Positions 7,753 to 18,325 of a stretch of DNA of 64,000 nucleotides are shown one piece after another. The DNA lies in contig NZ_SSSM01000006.1 in NCBI RefSeq assembly GCF_004801885.1, forward strand, positions 310,001 through 374,000. The letters run 5' to 3'. Both the position numbers and the translations under genes were made by a program. The notes under the pieces are model-generated. The model did not search any database and was not told the DNA's origin. It saw nothing but the letters and a program-made list of their open reading frames with translations. Origin of the DNA: Naasia lichenicola. Lineage in GTDB: Bacteria; Actinomycetota; Actinomycetes; Actinomycetales; Microbacteriaceae. Position 1 is the first letter of the stretch. Each line of letters begins with the position of its first letter.

Positions 7753-7905
7753 CTACTGCGAGACGATGAACGAGGCGAGCTGCGCCGACGGGCTGAAGCT
7801 GGCGCCGGCACCCGTCGACCACGCGGCCAGCATCACTGCGATGACGGCCACGACCACGTACAGGCCGGTGCGAGATCGTCGGCGGTTGCGGGTTCTGGCG
7901 TTCAC
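7753..7905 (-). CDS. Small single-pass membrane protein (50 aa)
   Basis: The minus-strand frame GTG (7903-7905) to TAG (7753-7755) encodes 50 residues. An Arg-rich start MNARTRNRRRSRTG is followed by a hydrophobic helix YVVVAVIAVMLAAW and a short polar end FIVSQ. This N-in single-pass layout looks like a real small membrane or secreted protein. AGAGGA lies about 12 bases upstream of the GTG, which is a little far. It fills most of the 327-base gap between the glycosylase and the transporter. Confidence 0.5.
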   Translation of the reverse strand: MNARTRNRRRSRTGLYVVVAVIAVMLAAWSTGAGASFSPSAQLASFIVSQ

Positions 7906-8022
7906 GATGCTTCAGTCCTCTGCTCAGTCCGCTGATGCGGGTCTGAGATGGTTCGGCGCAGACGAATGCCTGGTTGGTCCCCACTTCTGGTCACAGACAG
8001 CGGGTCGCCATCGGCGAAGCCG

Positions 8023-9327
8023 TCAGGCGTCGCCGAGCGAGATGGCCCTGGCCTCCTCGAGTGCCGACTCCGGAGCGTGGTCCGCTGGCATGAGTGCACG
8101 GCGTCCGAGCAGGATCACGGCGGTCGCGGCGAGCACGGCGCCGCCGGCGAACAGATAGGGCGTCGCCGCGTCGAAGGCGTCGGCCAGCAGTGTGGCGGTG
8201 GGAGGCGCGATCGCTCCGCCGATGAAGCGCACTGCGGAGTACGACGATGACGCGACCACGCGCGGCAGGTCGGTGGCCTCCATGACGGTCTCGGTGAGCA
8301 CGGTGTTCAGCACGCCGAGGACGAGCCCGCCGATCACGACCGCGACCACCAGCGCCACCTGACTGTCCACGAGGACACCGGCGGCGATCAGGTCGACCGC
8401 GAGCACGGGCAGGGCGACCGCGATGATCGACGGCCGCGCGAACCGCCGAGTGAGCAGCGGAGCCACCCAGACGGAGGTGATGGCCAGGCCGACACCCCAG
8501 CCGAAGAAGGTGAAGCCGATCCCGATCGCACCGAAGCCCAAGGGGAACGGCGTGTAGGCCAGGAGGATGAAGAAGCCGATGTTGTAGAGGAAGGCGGTGG
8601 CGGCGAGTACCGCGATCGCGGGCCGGCCCAGCGCCCTGAACGGAGCGGAGAACGGGATCGGCGATGCGTGGGTGCTCGCCGCGTCGCCGCGCAGCAGCAC
8701 GAGGATCGCCACGAAGCCGACGGCCATGAGGGCGGCTGTGCCGAAGAACGGGCCGCGCCAGCTGATGCTGCCGAGCAGGCCGCCGAGCAGGGGGCCTATG
8801 GCGATGCCGAGACCCAGCGCCGCCTCGTAGAGGACGATCGCCGCCGAGCTGCCGCCCGATGCGGCTCCGACGATCGTGGCCAGCGCTGTGGAGATGAAGA
8901 GCGCGTTGCCCAGTCCCCATCCCGCGCGGAACCCGATGACCGCCTCGACGTTGCCGCTGATGGCGGCGAGGAGTGCGAAGGCGACGATCAGCGCCAGGCC
9001 GATCAGCAGCGTCTTCTTGGCGCCGATCCGCGAGGAGATGAAACTCGTGACGAGCATCGCGAGACCGGTGACCAGAAGGTAGCTGGTGAAGAGCAGCTCG
9101 GTCTCGGTGGGCGTCGCGTCGAGGTCGGCCGCGATGGTCGGAAGGATCGGGTCCACCAGTCCTATGCCCATGAAGGCGACGACGCAGGCGAAGGCGACGG
9201 CCCAGACCTGCCGGGGCTGGCGGAGCAGGCTCGGGTGTCCCGTGGCTTCCTTGGGGTCGGGCCGCGGCGCGGTGTTCTGTGGGACAGCGCTGCGCGCCGC
9301 TCGGCCTGACCGGGTTGGAGCAGTCAT
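8023..9327 (-). CDS. MFS drug-type efflux transporter
   Basis: A 434-residue, 12-helix major facilitator of the DHA1 type. A polar N-terminal tail of about 40 residues precedes TM1 (VWAVAFACVVAFMGIGLVDPILPTI). The GLVDPILP and SSRIGAKKTLLIG segments match the D-P and loop 2-3 motifs of multidrug exporters. The first codon overlaps the stop of the upstream MarR gene by four bases (ATGA), so the two are translationally coupled. The likely role is export of a toxic compound under MarR control. Confidence 0.88.
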   Translation of the reverse strand: MTAPTRSGRAARSAVPQNTAPRPDPKEATGHPSLLRQPRQVWAVAFACVVAFMGIGLVDPILPTIAADLDATPTETELLFTSYLLVTGLAMLVTSFISSRIGAKKTLLIGLALIVAFALLAAISGNVEAVIGFRAGWGLGNALFISTALATIVGAASGGSSAAIVLYEAALGLGIAIGPLLGGLLGSISWRGPFFGTAALMAVGFVAILVLLRGDAASTHASPIPFSAPFRALGRPAIAVLAATAFLYNIGFFILLAYTPFPLGFGAIGIGFTFFGWGVGLAITSVWVAPLLTRRFARPSIIAVALPVLAVDLIAAGVLVDSQVALVVAVVIGGLVLGVLNTVLTETVMEATDLPRVVASSSYSAVRFIGGAIAPPTATLLADAFDAATPYLFAGGAVLAATAVILLGRRALMPADHAPESALEEARAISLGDA

Positions 9328-9758
9328 GCGGCGACCTCCGACACGGAGATGTGGCGTTCGAGGATCGACGCGACGGCGCGCATGGCCGCCCAGTCATCGG
9401 CCGTGAGGTCGGAGAACAGGGGAGCGGCGGATTCGGCGACCTGCTGGAGCCAGGTGTTCAGAGCGTTCTGGCCCTTCGGGGTGATCGCGATGAGCCAGGC
9501 CCGGGCGTCGTCCACGTCGGCGATTCGACGGATGAGATCCTCTGCGGCCAGGTTCTGGACGATCTTCGTCATGGTGGGCTGAGCGACCCGACTCGCGGCG
9601 GCGAGCTCGCCGATCCGCATGGGGCCGTCATTGATGAGGATCGACAGTGTCCGCCAGACCGCGGGCGAGGTGCCGTTTCCGGTGTGCTGCGCGGCGATCC
9701 GGGTGAGGCGATGCGCAGAGATGATCAGGGATTGCAGGGTGTCGACTGATTCGTTCAC
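9324..9758 (-). CDS. MarR-family transcriptional regulator
   Basis: A 144-residue winged-helix regulator: dimer helices, then PMRIGELAAASRVAQPTMTKIVQNLAAEDLI (HTH at about residues 46-75) and the DDARAWLIAIT wing. The GTG at 9758 is preferred. A TTG three codons earlier would fall inside the -10 box. It probably represses itself and the coupled MFS gene through the repeats at 9766-9796. Confidence 0.9.
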   Translation of the reverse strand: MNESVDTLQSLIISAHRLTRIAAQHTGNGTSPAVWRTLSILINDGPMRIGELAAASRVAQPTMTKIVQNLAAEDLIRRIADVDDARAWLIAITPKGQNALNTWLQQVAESAAPLFSDLTADDWAAMRAVASILERHISVSEVAA

Positions 9759-9765
9759 GTTCCAC

Positions 9766-9796
9766 AACTATAGCCGAACTATATAGCTGCGCTATG
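9766..9796 (-). promoter_or_regulatory. MarR promoter with operator-like repeats
   Basis: Two direct AACTATA copies (9766-9772 and 9777-9783) are spaced 11 bases apart, about one helical turn. Next to them is the perfect inverted repeat ATAGC-TGC-GCTAT (9783-9795). The minus-strand -10 box TATAGT (9767-9772) lies within the cluster, eight bases from the GTG start, so bound MarR would block transcription. Confidence 0.55.
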
Positions 9797-9828
9797 CAAA
9801 ATCCCGAATTTGCCGTGGCGGCGTCGGA

Positions 9829-10902
9829 TCAGTCCTCCGAGCCCCGCGGACGCCCGAAGGCGGCCGGGATGGGAGGTGCGTATGGCTCGTCGGTAGGGCG
9901 CTCGACTGCGCCCGGCTCCTCGTCGGCATCGTGGATCTGCTGGGGGAGCGACGGGCGGAGCGGCCGCGTGCCGATCGGAGGCATCACCGACGTCACCTGG
10001 GTCTGATCGTCATCGCTCGAGGCGAGCAGGCGAGGGTTCACGGACGTCCCGCCGCCCGCATCGACATTGTCGTCGAGCCTTGCCGCGGAGGAGTAGCTCC
10101 TGTCCGGGCGCACGGGCTCGGGGTGGGCAGACTCGGAGCGGACGGCTTCGGGCCGGACGGCTTCTGGACGAACGGGTTCTGGGCGTCGGAAGGGTTGGGT
10201 CGGCCGCACGGGTGCGAAGGCGGGCGAGGGCTCGCCGTCGGCGACCGGGACCGGGTCGGGCACCAGCGTGGGCCCCGACGGCGGAATCGGAACGGGCGCC
10301 GGCGCCGTCACGACGGGTGTCGCGGCCGAATCGTCGAGGCGCGGAGCCGGGTTCTGCTGGGCGGCCCAGGCATCCTGCTCCTGCTGCAGCAGCTGATCCT
10401 CGCGGGAGCGGTCCTCGCTCCAACGGGCGAGGTCGCGCTCGAAGATCTTGCGCGCGCGCCGGGGGTTGCTCTCCCAGTCGATGAGGCGGTCGCGGAACTC
10501 CGCGAGCGGGGCGTCGAACTGCAGGGTGAAGGTCGCGGATGCACGCTTGAACTCGCGGATCTCGTGGCCGGCCCAATTGGCCGCGACCGATGCGCCCGGG
10601 ATGGGCAGCATCCTCAGCTGCACGTCGGCAGCACCCATCGACCGATCGGCCGCCAGCTGCTCGTTGGGCAGCAGTGAATGCCAGACCGACGCCTGCCGGG
10701 CGCTGTCCAGCAGGCCGATGACAGCAGACGCCTTCAATTCCCGGTCGTGGCTGCGCATGAGGCGCTTGATGCTGCCGCGAGCGATCGCCGTCGCGATGAT
10801 CCCGGACACCAGGATGGCGACGAAGGGGATCACCGCTCCGAGGAGCACGGTCTGTCCTGCCGGTGAATAGAACCAGTCGACGAAATCGTTCCACCACTGC
10901 AT
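9829..10902 (-). CDS. Hypothetical membrane-anchored protein with Pro-rich repeat tail
   Basis: A 357-residue protein. One N-terminal membrane helix (about residues 17-41, VLLGAVIPFVAILVSGIIATAIA) is followed by a helical cytosolic domain to about residue 190. The rest is a disordered Pro/Val/Glu-rich tail with an imperfect PxxVRPEAVRPE repeat. The start is ATG at 10902 with -10 box TATAGT (10910-10915, minus strand) seven bases upstream, so leaderless. Function unknown; the tail could bind a partner. Confidence 0.65.
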   Translation of the reverse strand: MQWWNDFVDWFYSPAGQTVLLGAVIPFVAILVSGIIATAIARGSIKRLMRSHDRELKASAVIGLLDSARQASVWHSLLPNEQLAADRSMGAADVQLRMLPIPGASVAANWAGHEIREFKRASATFTLQFDAPLAEFRDRLIDWESNPRRARKIFERDLARWSEDRSREDQLLQQEQDAWAAQQNPAPRLDDSAATPVVTAPAPVPIPPSGPTLVPDPVPVADGEPSPAFAPVRPTQPFRRPEPVRPEAVRPEAVRSESAHPEPVRPDRSYSSAARLDDNVDAGGGTSVNPRLLASSDDDQTQVTSVMPPIGTRPLRPSLPQQIHDADEEPGAVERPTDEPYAPPIPAAFGRPRGSED

Positions 10903-10935
10903 GGCAGGGACTATACCTTCGGTGTCGCGCGCTGC

Positions 10936-11190
10936 TCAGGAGAACCGCAGGCAGTCGACCGCATCGTCGAACGACCAGAATTCGCCGGCCGCGACGAACG
11001 AGCGGCCGGTGGATGCGAGCCTCTTGGCCTGGAACCGCGGCAGTGCGCCGTTCTCGATGTGCTCGACGTAGCCGAGCACCTGGCCGCTGTCACGGGTGAT
11101 CCGCCAGAGCCCGTTGTTGAGCTGAGTGCATGACACGCCGCGACGGGGAAGCGCGGTGCGGACGGCGTCGGCGGCAATCGTGGTGGTCAT
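10936..11190 (-). CDS. Conserved small hypothetical protein
   Basis: An 84-residue soluble protein (MTTTIAADAVRTALPRRG...). It has GLWRITRDSGQVLGYVEHIENG, which looks like a small antiparallel beta sheet, and ends EFWSFDDAVDCLRFS. GAGAGGA precedes the ATG at about six bases. No family recognised and no informative neighbour. Confidence 0.6.
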   Translation of the reverse strand: MTTTIAADAVRTALPRRGVSCTQLNNGLWRITRDSGQVLGYVEHIENGALPRFQAKRLASTGRSFVAAGEFWSFDDAVDCLRFS

Positions 11191-11344
11191 GTCTGTCCTC
11201 TCGTTCCGCAGCCGGCCCTGCGCATCTGATCTGTGCTTCAGACGCTAGGACGACCCTCCGACATGCCCTCCGACGGCATGGATGGCGGATAGTGAGCGGC
11301 AGACGTGCGCGATGCGCGGGCCGATCCCCGCTGATCGCGGCTGC

Positions 11345-12352
11345 TCAGCGCAAGCCGGTGCCGTGGACGGCGAACTCGTCGATCGCAGCAAGCTCATCGT
11401 CAGTGAGCGGCGCGGCGTCGAGGGCGCCCAGATTCTGATCCAGCTGCTGCGTGCTCGACGCGCCGATCAGCGCCGACGTGACCTGCGGCTGGCGCAGCAC
11501 CCAGGCCAGCGCGAGCTGGGCGAGAGTCTGTCCGCGGTCCTGCGCGATCGCATTGAGGCCGCGTGCGCGCGCGAGGTACGTCTCGTCGATCCTGTCCTCC
11601 GACAGGAAGACGCTCGTGGCGGCCCGTGAGTCGCTCGGGATGTCACCGCCGAGGTAGCGGTCGGTCAGCATGCCCTGCGCCAGTGGCGAGAAGACGATCG
11701 AGCCGATCCCCTGCTCTTCGAGCACGGGGAACAGTCCCTCCTCGATGTGCCGGTCGAACATCGAGTAGCGGGGCTGGTGGATGAGCAGGTGGATGCCGCG
11801 GGAGGACAGCTCCTTCGCCATGGCCGTCGTCTGCTCGGGGCTGTAGTTGGAGATGCCGACGTAGAGGGCACGTCCGCTGGTCACCGCGGTCTCGAGCGCG
11901 CTCGCGGTCTCCGCGATGGGCGTGTTCGGGTCGGGTCGGTGGTGGTAGAAGATGTCGACGTAGTCGAGGCCCATCCGCTTCAGGCTCGCGTCGAGCGAGT
12001 TGAGGAGGTACTTGCGGGAACCCCAGTCACCGTAGGGGCCCTCCTGCATGCTGTAGCCGGCCTTCGTCGAGATGACCAGATCGTCGCGGTGCGCGGTGAA
12101 GTCCTCGCTGAAGATCCGGCCGAAGTTGGTCTCCGCCGATCCGGGAGGCGGACCGTAGTTGTTGGCCAGATCGAAGTGGGTGATCCCACGGTCGTAGGCG
12201 CGGCGCAGGATCGCGCGCTGCGAGTCGATGCTGCGCTCGTCGCCGAAGTTGTGCCAGAGGCCGAGCGACAGGGGCGGCAGCATCAGGCCGCTCCGACCGG
12301 TGCGTCGGTATTCGAGCTGCTGGTAACGATCGGCTGCGGCGCTGTAGTTCAC
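11345..12352 (-). CDS. Aldo/keto reductase (YghZ/MgrA-like)
   Basis: A 335-residue NADPH-dependent oxidoreductase with the TIM-barrel tetrad: Asp and Tyr in HFDLANNYG, Lys in ISTKAG and His in IFYHHRPDP. The GPPPGSAETNFGRI loop and the overall length match the L-glyceraldehyde 3-phosphate reductase / YghZ subfamily, which detoxifies methylglyoxal and related aldehydes. The start is GTG at 12352 with TACCAT six bases upstream. It is divergent from msrA. Confidence 0.9.
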   Translation of the reverse strand: MNYSAAADRYQQLEYRRTGRSGLMLPPLSLGLWHNFGDERSIDSQRAILRRAYDRGITHFDLANNYGPPPGSAETNFGRIFSEDFTAHRDDLVISTKAGYSMQEGPYGDWGSRKYLLNSLDASLKRMGLDYVDIFYHHRPDPNTPIAETASALETAVTSGRALYVGISNYSPEQTTAMAKELSSRGIHLLIHQPRYSMFDRHIEEGLFPVLEEQGIGSIVFSPLAQGMLTDRYLGGDIPSDSRAATSVFLSEDRIDETYLARARGLNAIAQDRGQTLAQLALAWVLRQPQVTSALIGASSTQQLDQNLGALDAAPLTDDELAAIDEFAVHGTGLR

Positions 12353-12427
12353 TGTTCAATGGTAGTGACGAGCGCGACGTCCCATCGCCCAGGGAACGCA
12401 CCGCTCGCGGAGCAGAGGAGCAGGCAT

Positions 12428-12955
12428 ATGGAGACGTTCGTACTGGCCGGAGGGTGCTTCTGGTGCCTGGACGCGGTCTATCGGGACCTGGTGGGCGTAT
12501 CCGACGTGGTGTCGGGATACACCGGAGGTTCGGCGATCAGCCCCACCTACGAGCAGGTCTGCACGGGATCCACGGGACACGCGGAGGCGGTCGCCGTCAC
12601 CTTCGATCCCGATGTCATCCCGCGGCAGGTCATCCTCGACGTCTTCTTCACCCTGCACGACCCGCGTCAGCTCAACCGCCAGGGGAATGATGTCGGAACG
12701 CAGTACCGATCGGCGATGTTCTACGCCGACGAGGAGCAGCGGGAGCTCTTCCAGGCGGCCATCGACAAGGCCGCCGATCTGTGGGACGGCACCATCGTGA
12801 CCCAGCTCGAGCCGCTAGGGGAGTACTACCCCGCAGAGGACTACCACCAGGACTTCTTCGCCAAGAATCCCAACCAGGGCTACTGCCTCGCGGTGGCCGT
12901 GCCCAAGGTCAACAAGGTCCGCCGCAGCTATGCCGAGTACGTCAAGGCCGCCTAG
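12428..12955 (+). CDS. msrA: Peptide-methionine (S)-S-oxide reductase
   Basis: A 175-residue MsrA that repairs oxidised methionine. The catalytic Cys is Cys10 in GGCFWC, with a second Cys at 13 and a further possible resolving Cys near residue 153 (NQGYC). SGYTGG, GHAEAV and DPRQLNRQGNDVGTQYRS are family signatures. GAGGAG is seven bases upstream of the ATG. Confidence 0.95.
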   Translation: METFVLAGGCFWCLDAVYRDLVGVSDVVSGYTGGSAISPTYEQVCTGSTGHAEAVAVTFDPDVIPRQVILDVFFTLHDPRQLNRQGNDVGTQYRSAMFYADEEQRELFQAAIDKAADLWDGTIVTQLEPLGEYYPAEDYHQDFFAKNPNQGYCLAVAVPKVNKVRRSYAEYVKAA

Positions 12956-12974
12956 CGCACCATGCGCTCACAGT

Positions 12975-13012
12975 CGAAGCCGGCATCGGGTTGTCCACCG
13001 ATGTCGGCTTCG
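12975..13012 (+). terminator. Hairpin downstream of msrA
   Basis: A stem of CGAAGCCGGCATCGG with CCGATGTCGGCTTCG (one mismatch) around an 8-base loop, 19 bases after the msrA stop. There is no clear T tract. Confidence 0.6.
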
Positions 13013-13141
13013 GCCGTTCCCGGCCGGTCCATTCCGCGGATCCTTCTCGGAGAGAGCGGTCCGGTGAATCCGGCACGAGACATCGGACCGCCCTCGATCG
13101 AGCACCGCGCGTCGACCGCGCGGACGAGGAGGAGAGCGGAC

Positions 13142-13663
13142 ATGAACGACAGCATTTCCATCAGCGGACGAGCGGGTGCCGACCCGACCTTCACGACCAC
13201 CGCGAGGGGCCTCGAGGTGGCCTCGTTCAGCGTCGCCACCGACTATCTGCGCCGCGGCGCAGACGGCCAGCTCGACAAGCAGAGCAAGCAGACCAACTGG
13301 TACCGCGTAGTCGCGTTCGGGCAGCTCGCCGCGGGCGTCGCGTCCGCGGTGCGCAAGGGTCGCACCGTGATCGTCTCGGGCCGGGTGCGCATCGCCGACT
13401 GGGAGAATCCCGACGGCCGCAAGGGAACGAACGTGGAGATCATCGCCGAGAGCGTCGGGATCGATCTGAAGTGGTTCAACGGACCGGTCACGCCGCCTGC
13501 GGCTCCTGCCCGCACAGCACCGCCCGAGCAGCCGTCGACCACGGCGTCGGATGGCTCGTCCCCAGCCGAGGGGTCCTCCGACGTGGCGTCGTCGGCGGAT
13601 GCCTGGTTCAATCCCGCAGTCGGCCGCGAGGCCGAGATGGCCGACGCCGACGCCCCGTTCTGA
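13142..13663 (+). CDS. ssb: Single-stranded DNA-binding protein (paralog-type)
   Basis: A 173-residue SSB. The OB fold spans about residues 1-115 (MNDSISISGRAGADP, TNWYRVVAFGQLA, GRTVIVSGRVRIADW). It is followed by a disordered Pro/Ser/Ala linker and the acidic tip ADADAPF, a variant of the usual DDDIPF partner-docking tail. It is not beside rpsF/rpsR, where the main actinobacterial ssb lies, so it may be the accessory SSB. GGAGGA precedes the ATG. Confidence 0.85.
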   Translation: MNDSISISGRAGADPTFTTTARGLEVASFSVATDYLRRGADGQLDKQSKQTNWYRVVAFGQLAAGVASAVRKGRTVIVSGRVRIADWENPDGRKGTNVEIIAESVGIDLKWFNGPVTPPAAPARTAPPEQPSTTASDGSSPAEGSSDVASSADAWFNPAVGREAEMADADAPF

Positions 13664-13737
13664 TCGCCCGCGTCGATCAGGGCCTCTGGCGCAGCGGTCC
13701 GCCTAGACTTCGGCGGAGTCGATGGGGGAGCGTCAGC

Positions 13738-14232
13738 ATGGCGACGGGACACAACTGGATGCGCGGCGCGGCGCGCGGCGCACTGGCGTCGGTGCTCCTG
13801 GCTGCAGGGCTGGCAGGCTGCTCGGCCATGGGGCCTGCCGGCCCGGCCGAGACCGCTGCCGTCTCCGCCCAGCCGACCGCCGCGCCGACGCCTGTCGACA
13901 CAACACCCGTGCTCGACCCGGCTGGAACGGCGGAGGGCAATCTCGCCTTCTTCGACTACGTCAACGAACAGGTGCTCGTCGCCGATCCGGCTCCCGACGG
14001 AGCGCAGTTCACCGCGGCGCTCGCCGCGGCGGGTTTCGATACGGCGGCGATGGAGCTCACGCCCGACCGCACGGCGGTGGATCTCGAGGCCGCGTCGGTG
14101 CAGTTCTCCGTCCGGCTGGCCGACGGCTGTCTGATCGGCCAGTGGGGCAGCGGGGTCGGCTATCACTCGCTCGTCACTGCCGTGCTGTCCTCCGGGCGAT
14201 GCCTCATCGGCTCCGACCGTCCCGCCGGCTGA
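13738..14232 (+). CDS. Lipoprotein of the DUF6993 type
   Basis: A 164-residue lipoprotein: an Arg-containing n-region, a hydrophobic stretch and lipobox LAGC with lipidated Cys28. A Thr/Pro/Ala spacer and a compact domain with two Cys (GCLIGQWG and GRCLIG) that could form a disulfide follow. The layout resembles the DUF6993 lipoproteins of Microbacteriaceae. GGGGGAG is seven bases upstream of the ATG. Function unknown. Confidence 0.75.
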   Translation: MATGHNWMRGAARGALASVLLAAGLAGCSAMGPAGPAETAAVSAQPTAAPTPVDTTPVLDPAGTAEGNLAFFDYVNEQVLVADPAPDGAQFTAALAAAGFDTAAMELTPDRTAVDLEAASVQFSVRLADGCLIGQWGSGVGYHSLVTAVLSSGRCLIGSDRPAG

Positions 14233-14323
14233 GGCTCCCTTGTTCGCAGTGGCAGGGGTGACGGCGACCGAGCGGGGTGTGCACGACAGCGGCGAGGTCG
14301 TGCCGCCCAAATAGGATTGGGCC

Positions 14324-16006
<1,683 letters not shown>

Positions 16007-16014
16007 CCGCCGAG

Positions 16015-16064
16015 CTGCCCAGTTCTGCTGCTCGGGATGCGTTCCAGGCGGCAGAACCGGGCAG
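16015..16064. repeat. Inverted repeat, family shared with 45646-45703
   Basis: The arms CTGCCCAGTTCTGC and GCAGAACCGGGCAG pair with one mismatch around a 22-base loop just after ettA. The element may act as a terminator. Its arm sequences recur in diverged form at 45646-45703. Confidence 0.65.
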
Positions 16065-16100
16065 TTCGGTGCGGATCTGCGCTTCCCCGAGAGGCATGCC

Positions 16101-16583
16101 GTGCGCCTGCACGTTCCCGTCCGACTGCGCTGGTCGGACTTCGACGCCTATCAGCACGTCAACAACGCCGAGATGCTGCGCCTGCTCGAAGAGGCGCGCA
16201 TCGAGGCGTTCTGGGCGACCGACGATCCCGCCTCGAATTCCGAGCTCGCCGTCATCGACGGCCGACCCGGCTCGCCGACCATCTCGCTGATCGCACGCCA
16301 GGAGGTCGAGTACCTGCTACCGATCCCGTATCAGCGCACTCCGCTCGACATCGAGCTGTGGATCGGACGGCTCGGGGGAGCCAGTCTGCAGATCTGCTAC
16401 GAGATCTACTCCGCCATCCCCGACGAGTCGGAGGGCGCCCCCGTCCGCTCGCTCTTCGCGAAGGCGTCGTCCACGCTGGTCATGGTCGATGCGGCGAATG
16501 GGAAGCCGCAGCGCATCAGCGACCTCGCGCGCACCGCCTGGGCGCCCTACGTCGAGGACCAGATCGAGTTCGACCGCCGCTAG
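16101..16583 (+). CDS. 4HBT-type acyl-CoA thioesterase
   Basis: A 160-residue hotdog-fold thioesterase. WSDFDAYQHVNNAEMLRLLEEAR carries the Asp and HVNN signature of the 4-hydroxybenzoyl-CoA thioesterase family. The GTG at 16101 is chosen for GAGAGG five bases upstream. It is convergent with a TesB thioesterase 57 bases further on, so two unrelated thioesterase folds sit side by side. Confidence 0.85.
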   Translation: MRLHVPVRLRWSDFDAYQHVNNAEMLRLLEEARIEAFWATDDPASNSELAVIDGRPGSPTISLIARQEVEYLLPIPYQRTPLDIELWIGRLGGASLQICYEIYSAIPDESEGAPVRSLFAKASSTLVMVDAANGKPQRISDLARTAWAPYVEDQIEFDRR

Positions 16584-16640
16584 CAGGCTCCTGGTCCCTG
16601 TACCGCTTCTGTCCTGCTGCCGCTTCTGCGGATGGAGCGA

Positions 16641-17513
16641 TCAGTCGGCGTGCGGGACGCGCACCATGCCCTCCTGGGCGACGCTCGCCACCAGGATGCC
16701 GTCGCGGGTGTAGATCCGGCCGACCGAGAGGCCGCGTCCGCCGCTCGCGCTCGGCGACTCCTGCACGTACAGCAGCCATTCGTCGACCCGGGCGAACCGA
16801 TGCCACCACATGCCGTGATCGAGGCTGGCAACGCGGATGCCGGGGGTGCCCCACGAGATGCCATGCCGGCGCTGGATGGGCTCGAGGATCGAGTAGTCGC
16901 TGGCGTAGGCGAGCGCAGCCCGGTGCAGGTTCGGGTCGTCGGGCAGGCGTCCGATCGCCCGCATCCAGATCGACTGGTGCGCCACGCGGTTCCCGTCCAC
17001 CGAGAGGTAGATCGGCGACTCGAGGTGGCGGAGGTCGAACGGGCGCTCCTCTGCCCAGAACTTCGCCACCTGGTGGTCGACGCCGGCGAGGACCTCCGCC
17101 GTGCTCGGCAGCGATTCGGGATCGGCGAGATCCGCGGGCATCTCGATCTGGTGGTCGAGCCCGTCGTCCTGGGTCTGGAACGACGCGATCATCGACAGGA
17201 TCGGCTGACCGTTCTGGTACGCCTGCGTGCGCCGCGTGGAGAAGGAGCGCCCGTCGTGGATCCGATCCACGGAGAAAGTGATGGGCAGCTTCACGTCTCC
17301 GGGGCGCAGGAAGTAGCCGTGCATGGAGTGCACGACCCGATCCTCTTCCGTGGTCCGGATCGCCGCGAGCAGCGACTGGGCGAGCACCTGACCGCCGAAG
17401 ACCCGACCGAGCGGACTCCACTGCGAAGGCCCGGTGAAGATGTCCTCGTTCGTGCGGGCACCGGTGTCGGTGAGATCGAGAGCGGCGAGGAATGACGCCA
17501 GCGGATCGGGCAC
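16641..17513 (-). CDS. tesB: Acyl-CoA thioesterase II
   Basis: A 290-residue double-hotdog thioesterase hydrolysing acyl-CoA to free fatty acid. The hallmarks are GRVFGGQVLAQSL near the N-terminus, VHSMHGYFLRPGD, and the second-domain catalytic Asp in ALAYASDYSILE. SLDHGMWWHR is also typical. The start is GTG at 17513 with GAGGAG five bases upstream. Confidence 0.93.
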   Translation of the reverse strand: MPDPLASFLAALDLTDTGARTNEDIFTGPSQWSPLGRVFGGQVLAQSLLAAIRTTEEDRVVHSMHGYFLRPGDVKLPITFSVDRIHDGRSFSTRRTQAYQNGQPILSMIASFQTQDDGLDHQIEMPADLADPESLPSTAEVLAGVDHQVAKFWAEERPFDLRHLESPIYLSVDGNRVAHQSIWMRAIGRLPDDPNLHRAALAYASDYSILEPIQRRHGISWGTPGIRVASLDHGMWWHRFARVDEWLLYVQESPSASGGRGLSVGRIYTRDGILVASVAQEGMVRVPHAD

Positions 17514-17612
17514 GGGATCTCCTCGCAGCGGTGAGCGATTCTCAGGCGAAGGACCGATGCCGAGCCCTTGCCCGCTCGAAGCCCGCGCCCCGCCTGTAGT
17601 TTAGACAGACTG

Positions 17613-18290
17613 ATGAGCCGATCCTTCACCCTCGTGGACACGCCATCCCTCGACGATCTGTCGGTCTACCTCGGCCGCGCGGGCCGAGTGGAGGGTGGTT
17701 CCGTGCGCATGATCGCCGCCGCCGGGGTGCTCGCGGTCTACTCCGCGATTCTCTATCCCGCCGGGCTGCTCGACGACAGCCCGACCGTCCTGGGGCTTCG
17801 CACCTTCGCGCTGACCGACCGGGTGGCGTTCGATGTGGTCGTGCCGGTCCGATCCCTGCTGGATCGGGTGACCCGCGCGCGCGAATCGAGTGACACGCTG
17901 ATATCCGTCGCGCTGCCCACCGAGGTCAGCACCGTGACCTGGGCGGGCATCTCACCGCCGCGCTCCGGGTGGAAGCGCGTCGGCGAGACCGATGCCACGA
18001 CACTGGTGGCCGTCGGCAAGGCGGGAATCGATGAGGTCGGCACCGCGGTGCCGAGCGCCGTCGGCGAGCAGATCGTGCGCCGCGTGCGCTCCGAGGTCTG
18101 GGGCCGCCCGATCCCCGGGCTCGACGCGATCCCGTCGGGCGCGGCCTTCGCCGCCTTCAGTCTCGGCTTCGTCGCCGAAGACGTCGACGAAGAGGTCCCC
18201 GTCTTCGAGGCCGGCCCCTGGTCCCGCCTCACGTCGTCCCGCGGTCACGTCCTGGTCCGCCGCCGCGCCTGGTCCCTCCTCGGCACCTAG
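17613..18290 (+). CDS. Conserved actinobacterial hypothetical protein
   Basis: A 225-residue, apparently soluble protein starting MSRSFTLVDTPSLDDLSVYLGRA. Alternating beta-rich segments (VRMIAAAGVLAVYSAILYP, RVAFDVVVPVRSLLDRV) lie in the first half. The pattern suggests a conserved actinobacterial protein without known function. No ribosome binding site is visible. TAGTTT at 17597-17602 could be a -10 box ten bases before the ATG. It shares a divergent intergenic region with tesB. Confidence 0.65.
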   Translation: MSRSFTLVDTPSLDDLSVYLGRAGRVEGGSVRMIAAAGVLAVYSAILYPAGLLDDSPTVLGLRTFALTDRVAFDVVVPVRSLLDRVTRARESSDTLISVALPTEVSTVTWAGISPPRSGWKRVGETDATTLVAVGKAGIDEVGTAVPSAVGEQIVRRVRSEVWGRPIPGLDAIPSGAAFAAFSLGFVAEDVDEEVPVFEAGPWSRLTSSRGHVLVRRRAWSLLGT

Positions 18291-18325
18291 CTCGTCCAAG
18301 CCTCCTTTACGGATCCGGAGTTCTT

